From contig JAFTEK010000097.1 in assembly GCA_017453705.1 (NCBI GenBank), positions 1 through 9,761 of the forward strand: a stretch of 9,761 bases of DNA, in the 5' to 3' direction. The stretch comes from Treponema sp. (lineage in GTDB: Bacteria > Spirochaetota > Spirochaetia > Treponematales > Treponemataceae). Below are positions 1 through 6,849 of this stretch, piece by piece (position 1 is the stretch's first letter; every line of letters starts with the position of its first letter). The translations under genes and the position numbers were made by a program. The notes under the pieces are model-generated. The model saw nothing but the letters and a program-made list of their open reading frames with translations, made no database searches and had not been told where the DNA came from.

Positions 1-689
1 AGGTGAGCCAAAGAAATGGACTGCCCGCCATACTGACAGGATGCTACCTGGGCGATTATCTGGGTTGCAATGTTACAGGCTGTGGAGAAGGAGTGGGGAC
101 GGTCTATCTGGGTTCCGCTTATGACCGTACCGTTCTGAAGCATATCCTCAAGGTTCACCAAATCACAGTTATGCATGTGCTGGGCAAAGTAATCAGCATC
201 ATGAAAGTGGATTATCCCGGCCGCATGAGCCTCTGCTATATCCTTGTCAAGGAGAAAGCGGCGGGTTATATCCTTGCTGACTTCACCGGCCATATAATCC
301 CGCTGAACAGAAACAACCGTCGGGTTTTTATTGGAATTCTCCTGCTTGACCTCTTCGTTGTTTTCTTCTATCAGGCTTAAAATCTGCTTGTCAGTGGTGT
401 TTTCCTTGCGCATCAACTGGTGGTGATAGCGATAGGTTATATAAAGCTTGGCAACTTCAAAAGCCCCCCGCTCCATTATGCCTGTCTCCACCAAATCCTG
501 AATGTCCTCCACATCAAGGGCGTGCCCCTCACGGTGACAGTCAATCTCTATATCATCTGCAATGGAGTTTATCTGGGCTGCGGAAAGCCTATCTTCTTCT
601 TTGACCCGGACATTGGCCTTTTCTATAGCCTTGACTATTTTTCTCCGGTCAAAAAGAACTTCTGCTCCGCTTCTTTTGATGATGTTCAT
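1..689 (-). CDS. nrdD: Anaerobic (class III) ribonucleoside-triphosphate reductase, N-terminal part, runs off left edge
   Basis: NrdD is the oxygen-sensitive glycyl-radical enzyme that reduces ribonucleoside triphosphates to deoxyribonucleotides in the cytoplasm of anaerobes, after activation by NrdG. The frame starts with ATG at 689 (MNIIKRSGAE...) and stays open to base 1, giving 229 complete residues; the C-terminus with the glycyl-radical loop lies outside. Residues about 1-90 resemble an ATP-cone allosteric domain. The catalytic domain starts near residue 122, with recognisable NrdD stretches: FHDADYF (162-168), MHNCDLVNLEDML (172-184), PHSFSTACNIATQI (198-211) and QYGGQSIS (219-226). 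Cys175 in HNCDL corresponds to the conserved N-terminal active-site cysteine of the family. A weak Shine-Dalgarno, GGGG, sits 7 nt before the ATG. A sigma-70 promoter and paired NrdR-box-like sites precede it, so NrdR repression is likely. Family assignment is strong from sequence recognition. Confidence 0.95.
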   Translation of the reverse strand, partial: MNIIKRSGAEVLFDRRKIVKAIEKANVRVKEEDRLSAAQINSIADDIEIDCHREGHALDVEDIQDLVETGIMERGAFEVAKLYITYRYHHQLMRKENTTDKQILSLIEENNEEVKQENSNKNPTVVSVQRDYMAGEVSKDITRRFLLDKDIAEAHAAGIIHFHDADYFAQHMHNCDLVNLEDMLQNGTVISGTQIDRPHSFSTACNIATQIIAQVASCQYGGQSISLAH

Positions 690-706
690 CTGTTATCCCC
701 GTTAAT

Positions 707-753
707 CCACTATATATATGGTTCGTTTTCATACATTCTACTAGCTATAGCGT
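707..753 (-). promoter_or_regulatory. Tandem NrdR-box-like operator pair upstream of nrdD
   Basis: The NrdR box consensus is acaCwAtATaTwGtgt. Read on the plus strand, 707-722 matches at 13 of 16 positions (core CTATATATA) and 738-753 at 11 of 16 (core CTAGCTATAG). The boxes are separated by 15 bp, so their centres are 31 bp apart, about three helical turns, which is the known spacing of NrdR box pairs. One box lies in the -35/-10 spacer and overlaps the -10; the other lies just downstream of the predicted start of transcription. Known biology: NrdR with ATP/dATP represses ribonucleotide reductase genes. The matches were counted by eye and neither box is perfect. Confidence 0.6.
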
Positions 754-763
754 TATTGGTCAA
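735..763 (-). promoter_or_regulatory. Sigma-70-type promoter of nrdD
   Basis: On the minus strand TTGACC (758-763) and TAGAAT (735-740) are separated by exactly 17 bp, a near-consensus -35/-10 pair. The expected start of transcription is near 728, leaving a leader of about 40 nt before the nrdD ATG at 689. It lies in the 109-bp gap after the glucosaminidase gene, so nrdD has its own promoter. Confidence 0.7.
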
Positions 764-798
764 GTGGAATGAACAGGGAAACAAATAAAAACGCCTTG

Positions 799-1410
799 TT
801 AGAACTTCTCCAGCCTCGCCAAAAGACCGTCCAGCTTCTTCCCATAATCAGGGTCAGAAGCCCAAGTTCCCGCAAGCTCCATGACAGTAGGTGCCTTTCC
901 GCGGGGAAGAACCCACTTGTAGCGCGGGTCAATCAGCTCATTTTTGAGATGTACGTCCTCGGTCGTCGCATAAGCATGAAGGTGCTGTATATGTGCCCTG
1001 ACCCCCAGCTGCTCGGTCTCAAAGCTGACACCAGGCTGCTCTGTGCTTATCGCACCAAGTCCGCAGTAGTTGTGCATTTCCGGCTTGACGAGTCCACCGA
1101 AAGCCAGCCAGCCTGTTTCCAAGCACATCTGTACCCAAGCACAGTCGCTGTTAATCCCTTCGGTCCTTGCTTCATTTATGTAATAGCGAGCCAGCCTCTT
1201 AACCTGCTTTTTGTCCGCATCAGGTTTGTTTGCCATGAAGAAATTCACGAGCTGTTTCTCGCCCTTCACACCCTCTTCCGCCAGGGTTCTGGAGCAATGC
1301 TTGTCTTTTCCGCCTGCCCCTCCCGGCGTAACACAGCCTGTGAGCTGAAGGACAGCCATAACAACTGCCAAAACAAAACAGGCTCTTGCCCCAAGATTCT
1401 TTCTTATCAT
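799..1410 (-). CDS. Glucosaminidase-domain lipoprotein (GH73-like peptidoglycan hydrolase)
   Basis: The protein has 203 residues. A basic N-terminus (MIRKN), a hydrophobic stretch (about 10-24) and the lipobox LTGC (Cys26) predict a lipoprotein. Residues about 48-203 resemble the glucosaminidase family, which cleaves N-acetylglucosaminyl bonds in cell-wall glycan. The motif QMCLETGWLAFGG (94-106) carries the likely catalytic Glu98, NYCGLGA (114-120) matches the family's NxxGIxG element, and WASDPDYGKKL (183-193) matches the usual C-terminal Y-x-x-D-P-x-Y element. The start codon overlaps the UMP kinase stop by 4 bp (ATGA), so the two are probably translationally coupled. It is the last gene of the ECF sigma operon. 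No convincing terminator follows: only a weak AACAA/TTGTT pair and a T-rich stretch. It probably remodels peptidoglycan from the envelope, but substrate and exact cell face are inferred. Confidence 0.88.
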   Translation of the reverse strand: MIRKNLGARACFVLAVVMAVLQLTGCVTPGGAGGKDKHCSRTLAEEGVKGEKQLVNFFMANKPDADKKQVKRLARYYINEARTEGINSDCAWVQMCLETGWLAFGGLVKPEMHNYCGLGAISTEQPGVSFETEQLGVRAHIQHLHAYATTEDVHLKNELIDPRYKWVLPRGKAPTVMELAGTWASDPDYGKKLDGLLARLEKF

Positions 1411-2135
1411 TTTATCGTAGTTCCCACATAATTGTTACCATCAAGAATGGCACGGATATTCTTTATGTCATGCCCAGAGGCACAGATAACCGTAAGCCCC
1501 AGCGACTCCGCCTTCTTGCTTGCAATAGGATCAAAGGGGCAGTTCTTACCGGGAACCCACTCATCTCCCACCATCTTACGGAAATCCGCCCAGGAGATGG
1601 AGTCCAAAGGTTTTGCATCAGGATTCTTACGGGGGTCATCCGTGTATACCTTCTCTATATTGGACAGATTAACCACCGTAGTAGCATTGAATCTCTCCGC
1701 AAGAAGCACTGCATCATTGTCCGATGAGAAGCCCGGCTTCCATCCCGCCGCCACAAGGATGCGGTCAGTAAAATCCGTCACCTTAGTGGGATCTATCACA
1801 ATGCTCTGGCTGCAGAGGGAACCAAAGGCCGCTTTTAAAAGCTGGGCATTTATCCTTGTGGCCATAATTCCTATCCAATCCGCGGCCATGTTCAGGTCGT
1901 TCTCGCTGTCGTAGAGCTTTTTGCCCCCGACTTCTTTAAGTTTACCCTGCAACTCACGGAAAGCCCCCTGATACAGTCTGGCAGGTCCGCCACCTCCAGC
2001 AACCAGGATAAGCCTAGTCTCTGAGTTAGTGTCAAGCCATTCTATAACCATCTTGGAAAAGCCTTCCAAGAACTCCGTGTCAGGCCCGGAAGGAGCAATA
2101 ATAGAACCACCCACGCTTAAAACTTTTGTCTGCAT
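1407..2135 (-). CDS. pyrH: Archaeal-type UMP kinase (amino-acid-kinase fold uridylate kinase)
   Basis: This 242-residue cytoplasmic protein belongs to the amino acid kinase family and resembles the archaeal/short type of uridylate kinase (UMP + ATP -> UDP + ADP). Visible motifs are the N-terminal strand and glycine turn (VLSVGGSI, 5-12), the phosphate-binding AGGGGPAR (46-53), ADWIGIMATRINAQLL (85-100) typical of UMP kinases, GWKPGFSSDNDAVLLAE (131-147) and the nucleotide-binding NLSNIEKVYTDDP (156-168), ending with GT (238-239). A good Shine-Dalgarno (AGAGGTG) lies about 7 nt before the ATG. It sits 13 bp after the transglutaminase gene and overlaps the lipoprotein gene by 4 bp. Oddity: bacterial pyrH usually sits in rpsB-tsf-pyrH-frr. 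This copy lies in an envelope-stress-like operon and may be a second or divergent enzyme. The family is clear; substrate specificity for UMP is likely but not proven, so the symbol is tentative. Confidence 0.8.
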   Translation of the reverse strand: MQTKVLSVGGSIIAPSGPDTEFLEGFSKMVIEWLDTNSETRLILVAGGGGPARLYQGAFRELQGKLKEVGGKKLYDSENDLNMAADWIGIMATRINAQLLKAAFGSLCSQSIVIDPTKVTDFTDRILVAAGWKPGFSSDNDAVLLAERFNATTVVNLSNIEKVYTDDPRKNPDAKPLDSISWADFRKMVGDEWVPGKNCPFDPIASKKAESLGLTVICASGHDIKNIRAILDGNNYVGTTIK

Positions 2136-2148
2136 ATTCGTTCACCTC

Positions 2149-3813
2149 TCAATAGATTCCTGTCACAATTGGATCCGTCCAGTAGGAGCTGTAGCTGGAC
2201 TGGGCAGTAGCAGACTCCTCCCACAGAGTCTGCATACACCAGCTTCTAGGCCTGCGAACAATCCTGTTGTTTGCCATAGAGGACTTTATAACCTTCTCTC
2301 CCCTGCTGTATGCTATATGATGGCTGTCCATATTGCCAAAATAATACTCCCCATAGTCCTCTCGGCTAGGGAAATCATTGTATTTTAAACCGCAAGCAAA
2401 GGAAAGGTCAACCGGAAACCATCCGAAATCCTCAAGGTAAATTTCATTCCAGCAGTGGATATGGCTTTTACCTTTTTCGTCCACCACAATACCTGTCAAC
2501 TGAACAGCCGCGACAGAACAACTCCTGCACAAGGCTGCATACACTGCGGAAAAATCAAAGCAATCACCGGATTTCCTCTTTATCAAGTCAAGGGGGTCTG
2601 CCATTCCATTCCTAAGAGAATCTTGCAACTTGTAATTGCCCCTCATATAGTCAAACAGTAGCCTAGCCTTTTTGTAGCAGTTCTTTTCCTTGCCAACTAT
2701 TTTCGCCGCAAGATCAACAACGGTCTTGTCGTCAGCAGGAACATTGGAGTCTGCCTGCAAACAGGACTTGTACAGACTCAGTGTCTCGGAGGAATAGGCC
2801 GGACTCTTATTGTCGTAGACGTGTGACTCTACGCTGTATACCGTTATGACCGAACTCGCGGAGAAAGTCTGCTTGTTTCCCTTGCCAGACATCTCGCGCG
2901 TACGGAAGACTATCTCCCCCCTGTCGTTGTCTATCAGCGCGTCAGGCTTTACTTCCTTGTACTCGGCTGAGGGTTGAGAAGCGGAGAGGGCGGGGCGGGG
3001 CATGTAGAGGGTAATTTCCCCCAAGCTCTCTTCCTTTTCGTTTTCTATATCAAGGGAGGTTTTGATGACGTAAATCTTCCTGTCAACATAGTGCTTATTC
3101 CCGGCAGAGGTGGAGACTCCGAAGGGGTAGCCCTGGCTATCCCCCTTGGCTGTCCGCACGGCAATCACGCCCGTGGCCGCACCGTCGGGAACGCGGACGC
3201 GGATTTCATTGTCTCTCCAATAGTTCCAGGGGTACTCGCACAAGGATGCGGGCACCACTGAGTCCAGCCTGTCCGTGCTGAAGAGTATATCTGACGACAG
3301 GCGTGACACGCCAAAGTTAGAGCCTTTTATCGTTATGAGGTCGCCAGGGGAGGCGGTTTCTGGCTCTATGGCGGTTATGAGGGGAATCCGGCTCTGAAGG
3401 TCAGAGCGGACGCTCTCCGGTATATTGGAACGGTTTGCAAAGAAAGAAGGTTCGGACTCGCCCCGTCTGGTCACGACCTTCACCAAGCCGTCCTGCACGT
3501 TATAAGGAATGTTAAGCTTTATCTCCTCATCACTCCAAGACACATAATGGCTGGATGTTACCCTAAAGCCAGCGATACTGACATAAGATTCTTCCTGTTC
3601 ATCCCCAAAGCCAGAGCCTCTTATAGTCATAAGCTCTTCGCTAGAACCTATGGCAGGGGTAATAGAACTGATGACCGCCTTTTTCTTCTTCAGGCTTTCC
3701 ATCCCAAGCAAGGAGCTTACAACAACATAGAGGATAACAATAGAAAAAAAAGAGCCAAAGCGCACGGACGCTTTGGTTCTCAAGAGTCTTTTATAAGACT
3801 TGAAAAGGCTCAC
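2149..3813 (-). CDS. Membrane-anchored IPT/TIG-domain transglutaminase-like protein
   Basis: The protein has 554 residues and starts with GTG, 6 bp after the anti-sigma stop. A basic N-terminus and one hydrophobic segment (about 20-37) predict a signal anchor exporting the rest. Two IPT/TIG (immunoglobulin-like) domains follow, about 46-126 (ITPAIGSSEE, IRGSGFG) and 144-233 (IEPETASPGD, IKGSNFG). Residues about 365-475 form a transglutaminase-like cysteine-protease-fold core with a complete triad: Cys418 in KSGDCFDFSAVYAALCR, His453 in HCWNEIYLEDFGWFPVDL, and Asp469. Family members act as proteases, peptidases or cross-linking enzymes on proteins or peptidoglycan; the substrate here is unknown. 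The next Met (residue 38) lies after the membrane segment, so GTG is preferred although its Shine-Dalgarno (aagag) is weak. The position between an anti-sigma factor and cell-wall genes suggests an envelope-response output, perhaps a protease acting on envelope proteins. Confidence 0.88.
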   Translation of the reverse strand: MSLFKSYKRLLRTKASVRFGSFFSIVILYVVVSSLLGMESLKKKKAVISSITPAIGSSEELMTIRGSGFGDEQEESYVSIAGFRVTSSHYVSWSDEEIKLNIPYNVQDGLVKVVTRRGESEPSFFANRSNIPESVRSDLQSRIPLITAIEPETASPGDLITIKGSNFGVSRLSSDILFSTDRLDSVVPASLCEYPWNYWRDNEIRVRVPDGAATGVIAVRTAKGDSQGYPFGVSTSAGNKHYVDRKIYVIKTSLDIENEKEESLGEITLYMPRPALSASQPSAEYKEVKPDALIDNDRGEIVFRTREMSGKGNKQTFSASSVITVYSVESHVYDNKSPAYSSETLSLYKSCLQADSNVPADDKTVVDLAAKIVGKEKNCYKKARLLFDYMRGNYKLQDSLRNGMADPLDLIKRKSGDCFDFSAVYAALCRSCSVAAVQLTGIVVDEKGKSHIHCWNEIYLEDFGWFPVDLSFACGLKYNDFPSREDYGEYYFGNMDSHHIAYSRGEKVIKSSMANNRIVRRPRSWCMQTLWEESATAQSSYSSYWTDPIVTGIY

Positions 3814-3819
3814 GTCGGA

Positions 3820-4545
3820 CTACTCTTCTTTGCCTATATCAATAGTAAAAAGAGGCGACGACAGATGAAGGAAAAAACCCGACTGCTTCTCCTTAAGGTT
3901 GCTAGCCTCAGACTCAACAGGCAAGAACACATCATAACTGGTCAGAGCAAGTGACTGAACAGATGAAACCGGAGCCGTATTTGCAAGGGTAGGAGCAGAC
4001 ACATCAACTTCAGGGCTGCTAACCAAAACCGGTGAGGCAAATGGAACCGCAGAAACAGCCTGAGCCTCGTGGCTGTTCTCATTGGAAAGGAATCCAACCA
4101 CACTCGCAGGGCTTGCAGCACCCTCCAACTGAAGGTCAGTAGGCATATTAAGAGAGCTCATCCTGGCAACAGGCTTGAACTCAGGCTGAACAACGGTCTT
4201 GGTCTTGGCCGGAATAACCGCAGCAATAACCGCCGCAGCAGCAGAACCAACAAGAACGTCCTTGAGCACGTTCTTTGCACCATCGCCCAGAGAAAGAGGC
4301 TTAAGCACCCTCTTGTAGGACATACGAGACTGGAGACGAGCAAAGCTGGACTCCATGTCACGCTTGCTCATAGAGATGCTGTCACTATCAGCCTTAAGCA
4401 ACTCACGGGCAACCTCAAGCTTCTTGAGCTCAGCCTGACACTTGGGGCAAGTCTTGATATGCTCCTCATACTTGGCTTTGTACTCTTCCGCAAGCTCTCC
4501 ATCGAGGTAAACTGAATGCAGGTCTTTGTTAGGACAGGTAAACAT
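3820..4545 (-). CDS. ZAS-type zinc-finger anti-sigma factor, single-pass membrane protein
   Basis: The protein has 241 residues. The N-terminal part (1-50) has a zinc-binding anti-sigma (ZAS) signature: Cys4, then His29-x3-Cys33-x2-Cys36 (HIKTCPKC), with the helix LDGELAEEYKAKYEEH between. Such domains bind and inhibit the cognate ECF sigma factor. A basic stretch precedes one membrane helix (about 94-112, LVGSAAAAVIAAVIP), so the C-terminal 130 residues are probably outside the cytoplasm. That part is low-complexity, rich in Ser, Ala, Val and Pro, with no recognisable sensor fold. The start overlaps the sigma gene by 17 bp and has a clear AGGAG Shine-Dalgarno, so translation is probably coupled to keep sigma and anti-sigma in balance. 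The partner is inferred from adjacency, which is the usual arrangement. Confidence 0.88.
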   Translation of the reverse strand: MFTCPNKDLHSVYLDGELAEEYKAKYEEHIKTCPKCQAELKKLEVARELLKADSDSISMSKRDMESSFARLQSRMSYKRVLKPLSLGDGAKNVLKDVLVGSAAAAVIAAVIPAKTKTVVQPEFKPVARMSSLNMPTDLQLEGAASPASVVGFLSNENSHEAQAVSAVPFASPVLVSSPEVDVSAPTLANTAPVSSVQSLALTSYDVFLPVESEASNLKEKQSGFFLHLSSPLFTIDIGKEE

Positions 4546-5089
4546 CTTCTTCTCCTATTAACTTCAATAATTGCTCTCTAGCTCGGAAAACCCTGACCTT
4601 CACGTTTCCTTCCGTGATTCCCAGGATTTTTCCAATCTCCTTGTAATTCATACCACCGTACTCCCGGAGCACCAAGACTTCCTTGAGTTTCGGCGGCAGC
4701 TTCTCCAATGCTTCCTTTGCCTTCTCAATGGTCTCTTTCTTAAGAAGCTCCGTCTCACCACTCTCCATCTCCTGGCGGCCCTCGTAAAGAGCCTTGTGGT
4801 AAGCATTTGCTTCCCTGACCTTGCGCTTGGCATAGTTAAGCGAAGCGTTCTTCACGACCCTGATGAGCCAGAACTTAGCGTCGTCAAGCGATGGAAAGAC
4901 AAGCTCCTTTTCGTTAGCCTTGATGAAGGAGTCATGCACCAAATCCTCGGCAGCTTCCTCATCGTTCACGATCCTAAACGAAATCTTGAACAAAAGGCTC
5001 ATCGTCGCATCGTAAAGTCTTTTGAAGTCAACTGAATCAGCGCAATTTACTTCGCCTTTTTCCGTCGCTTCTTTGTCTATAGAACCCAC
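4529..5089 (-). CDS. ECF (RpoE-like) RNA polymerase sigma factor
   Basis: The protein has 186 residues, the normal size for an extracytoplasmic-function sigma factor, with only regions 2 and 4. Region 2 spans about 24-92 (LYDATMSLLFKISFRIVNDE, then AEDLVHDSFIKA and FWLIRVVKNASLNYAKRK). Region 4 spans about 125-177, with a helix-turn-helix in YKEIGKILGITEGNVKVRVFRARE (149-172). It directs core RNA polymerase to a small regulon, probably including its own operon. The start is GTG at 5089, supported by AGAGG 5 nt upstream; the ATG overlapping it is out of frame and stops at once. It is the first gene of a run with the anti-sigma factor, transglutaminase, UMP kinase and glucosaminidase. Paired TTTCTWAGAAA repeats precede it. 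It resembles RpoE/sigma-24; exact ECF group not determined. Confidence 0.92.
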   Translation of the reverse strand: MGSIDKEATEKGEVNCADSVDFKRLYDATMSLLFKISFRIVNDEEAAEDLVHDSFIKANEKELVFPSLDDAKFWLIRVVKNASLNYAKRKVREANAYHKALYEGRQEMESGETELLKKETIEKAKEALEKLPPKLKEVLVLREYGGMNYKEIGKILGITEGNVKVRVFRAREQLLKLIGEEDVYLS

Positions 5090-5112
5090 ATCGTCCTCTT
5101 TCAGTTACAAAA

Positions 5113-5145
5113 TTTCTAAGAAAGTTCTATGTATTTTCTTAGAAA
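5113..5145. repeat. Paired 11-bp palindromic repeats TTTCTWAGAAA between cysS and the sigma gene
   Basis: TTTCTAAGAAA (5113-5123) and TTTCTTAGAAA (5135-5145) are perfect reverse complements of each other, separated by 11 bp, and each is also a near-palindrome by itself. Centre-to-centre distance is 22 bp, about two helical turns. It can be read as tandem operator sites for a dimeric regulator in front of the sigma operon, or as an A+T-rich 11-bp hairpin after cysS. As a terminator it is weak, since on the minus strand only TTTT follows the stem. Confidence 0.6.
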
Positions 5146-5158
5146 ACCTTTATTCATC

Positions 5159-6712
5159 TCAACCACGCTTCCAAACAGGGCCGTTCGGAGTGTCCGTCAG
5201 CGTTATCCCCCTGGCCGCAAGCTCCTTTCGGATTTCGTCAGCCCTGGAAAAGTTTTTTTCCGCCTTTGCCTTCTGCCTCTCGGCAACCAAAGCATCGATT
5301 TCAGAAGATTCAGGGTCATCCGCATGATTTTCTTCCATTATATTGGATATATTAGAAGATGAAATCACGGCCTGAGCCTTTCTTCCCTCATCCAGAGCTG
5401 ACCTTACAAGCTTAAGCCCCGTCACGCTGTCCATCCGGGCGACAAGCTCCAGTGCCTCCGCCGCTTCAAGGGATGAATCCTTGACCGCCTTCTGAATCTG
5501 GCTCAGGGCGACCGGGGTGGAAAGGTCATTCTCCAGCCCCTTACGGAAGTCCTCAAGGTAAGCCACCGCCTTCTCGGAAAGCCCCCTGGGATCGGCCGCC
5601 TGACCTTTCCCATATTTCTTATCGGCAAGGGCCGCCAGCTTATCCATCCCGACGTTCTTGGCAAGGCGGGCAATCCTTTGAACCAGAGCCTCCCGCCCCT
5701 TCTTGGCTCCTGCCATAGCCTCATCACTAAAGTAAATCTGCTTGCGATAATGAGTCCCCAAAAGAAAGAAACGGTAGTCCAGAGGGGAAAGGCCTTTATC
5801 TATTAATGTCTGAAGGCGCAAAAAGTTACCTTCGGACTTGGACATCTTGCCCGCCTCGGCATCGGCAGAGTCCTTGCCAGCCTTTGACACGACAAGAAAC
5901 TCGTTGTGCAGCCAGTAGTTGACCCACTTCTTTCCGGTCGCGCCCTCACTTTGGGCAATCTCGTTGGTGTGGTGAATCGGTATATGGTCTATGCCGCCCG
6001 TATGGATGTCAAAGTGCTCTCCAAGGTACTTCATGCTCATAGCCGAGCACTCGATATGCCAGCCAGGATAGCCCCGCCCCCAAGGAGAATCCCATGTCAA
6101 AGCCTGGTTCTCAAACTTGCTCTTGGTGAACCAGAGCACAAAGTCGTAGGGGCTTCTCTTATTCTGGTCTATGTCAATTCTCGCTCCCGCCTTGAGCTTG
6201 TCCATGTCAAGCCCCGCCAGGTCGCCGTAATGCGGGTAGGTGGAAACATCGTAGTAGAGGTTGCCGCCCGCCATGTAGGTGTGGCCATTCGCTTCAATCC
6301 GCTTGATGAGATCTATCATCTCCTGCACGTGCTCTGTCGCCTTGCAGATTACGTCCGGGCGGATGATGTTCATGCTGTCTATGTCTGCAAGGAATGCGTT
6401 CGTATAAAATTTGGCGACCTCAAGAACGCTCTCATGCCTCTCACGGGCGGTCTTGAGCATCTTGTCCTCGCCTGAGTCCGAGTCGCCTGTCAGATGGCCT
6501 ATGTCCGTGATGTTCATCACGTGCTTCTTGTCATATCCCAGGAAGGTCAGCGTCCTGTCCAGCGTGTCGAGAAACACGTATGGCCTCAGGTTGCCGATGT
6601 GGGCATAGTTGTAGACCGTGGGGCCGCAGCCGTAAAAACCGACAAAACCTTCTGTAATCGGCACAAAGTCCTGCATCTGCCGTCCCATCGTGTTAAAAAG
6701 CCGTAAAGCCAT
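5159..6712 (-). CDS. cysS: Cysteinyl-tRNA synthetase
   Basis: CysRS charges tRNA-Cys with cysteine using ATP. The protein has 517 residues, slightly long for the family. The class I signatures are intact: HIGN (38-41) in [20 protein letters not shown] and KMSKS (289-293). The zinc site that recognises cysteine is complete by alignment with the E. coli enzyme: Cys29 (GCGPT), Cys222 (HIECSAMS), His247 and Glu251 ([11 protein letters not shown]). The C-terminal helical anticodon-binding region follows (about 320-517), ending in the typical [11 protein letters not shown]. Just before KMSKS there is an extra, Ala/Asp/Lys-rich stretch ([13 protein letters not shown], 276-288) not found in E. coli. 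The ATG at 6712 is preceded by GGGGG about 8 nt upstream and by a sigma-70 promoter at 6773-6801. The gene is transcribed divergently from the STAS gene. Confidence 0.97.
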   Translation of the reverse strand: MALRLFNTMGRQMQDFVPITEGFVGFYGCGPTVYNYAHIGNLRPYVFLDTLDRTLTFLGYDKKHVMNITDIGHLTGDSDSGEDKMLKTARERHESVLEVAKFYTNAFLADIDSMNIIRPDVICKATEHVQEMIDLIKRIEANGHTYMAGGNLYYDVSTYPHYGDLAGLDMDKLKAGARIDIDQNKRSPYDFVLWFTKSKFENQALTWDSPWGRGYPGWHIECSAMSMKYLGEHFDIHTGGIDHIPIHHTNEIAQSEGATGKKWVNYWLHNEFLVVSKAGKDSADAEAGKMSKSEGNFLRLQTLIDKGLSPLDYRFFLLGTHYRKQIYFSDEAMAGAKKGREALVQRIARLAKNVGMDKLAALADKKYGKGQAADPRGLSEKAVAYLEDFRKGLENDLSTPVALSQIQKAVKDSSLEAAEALELVARMDSVTGLKLVRSALDEGRKAQAVISSSNISNIMEENHADDPESSEIDALVAERQKAKAEKNFSRADEIRKELAARGITLTDTPNGPVWKRG

Positions 6713-6772
6713 TTTGAATTCCCCCTTTGCAAAGCATTTGTTCAGCGACTCCGCGACACTTCAGTGCTCCCT

Positions 6773-6801
6773 AGGATACAGAAAAAGGGGTAAAAAATCA
6801 A
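6773..6801 (-). promoter_or_regulatory. Likely cysS promoter
   Basis: On the minus strand TTGATT (6796-6801) and TATCCT (6773-6778) are separated by exactly 17 bp. Transcription would start near 6766, giving a leader of about 54 nt before the cysS ATG. The location in the divergent gap supports it; the -10 is only moderately close to consensus. Confidence 0.5.
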
Positions 6802-6820
6802 CGGCAGCCTATTTTTTTCC

Positions 6821-6849
6821 TACACAAAACCCATAATGTATGGTAAAAT
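6821..6849 (+). promoter_or_regulatory. Possible promoter of the STAS/zinc-ribbon gene
   Basis: TACACA (6821-6826), 17 bp, then TAAAAT (6844-6849) with an extended TGG just before the -10. Transcription would begin near 6856, a few bases before AAGGAG (6860-6865). If this is real, the ATG at 6836 lies upstream of the transcript and translation must start at the ATG at 6881. The -35 is poor. Confidence 0.3.

Noticed and set aside
3..788. Two plus-strand open frames over the left end
   Set aside because: The minus strand encodes unmistakable NrdD sequence here; the plus frames are shadows of it and of its promoter region.
769..1431. Long plus-strand open frame of about 220 codons
   Set aside because: It lies opposite the glucosaminidase lipoprotein and has no recognisable domain or good ribosome binding site; the minus-strand protein has a lipobox and clear family motifs.
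6725..6734. CTTTGCAAAG palindrome in the cysS leader
   Set aside because: A 10-bp perfect palindrome without loop next to the Shine-Dalgarno; too short and isolated to call an operator or riboswitch.
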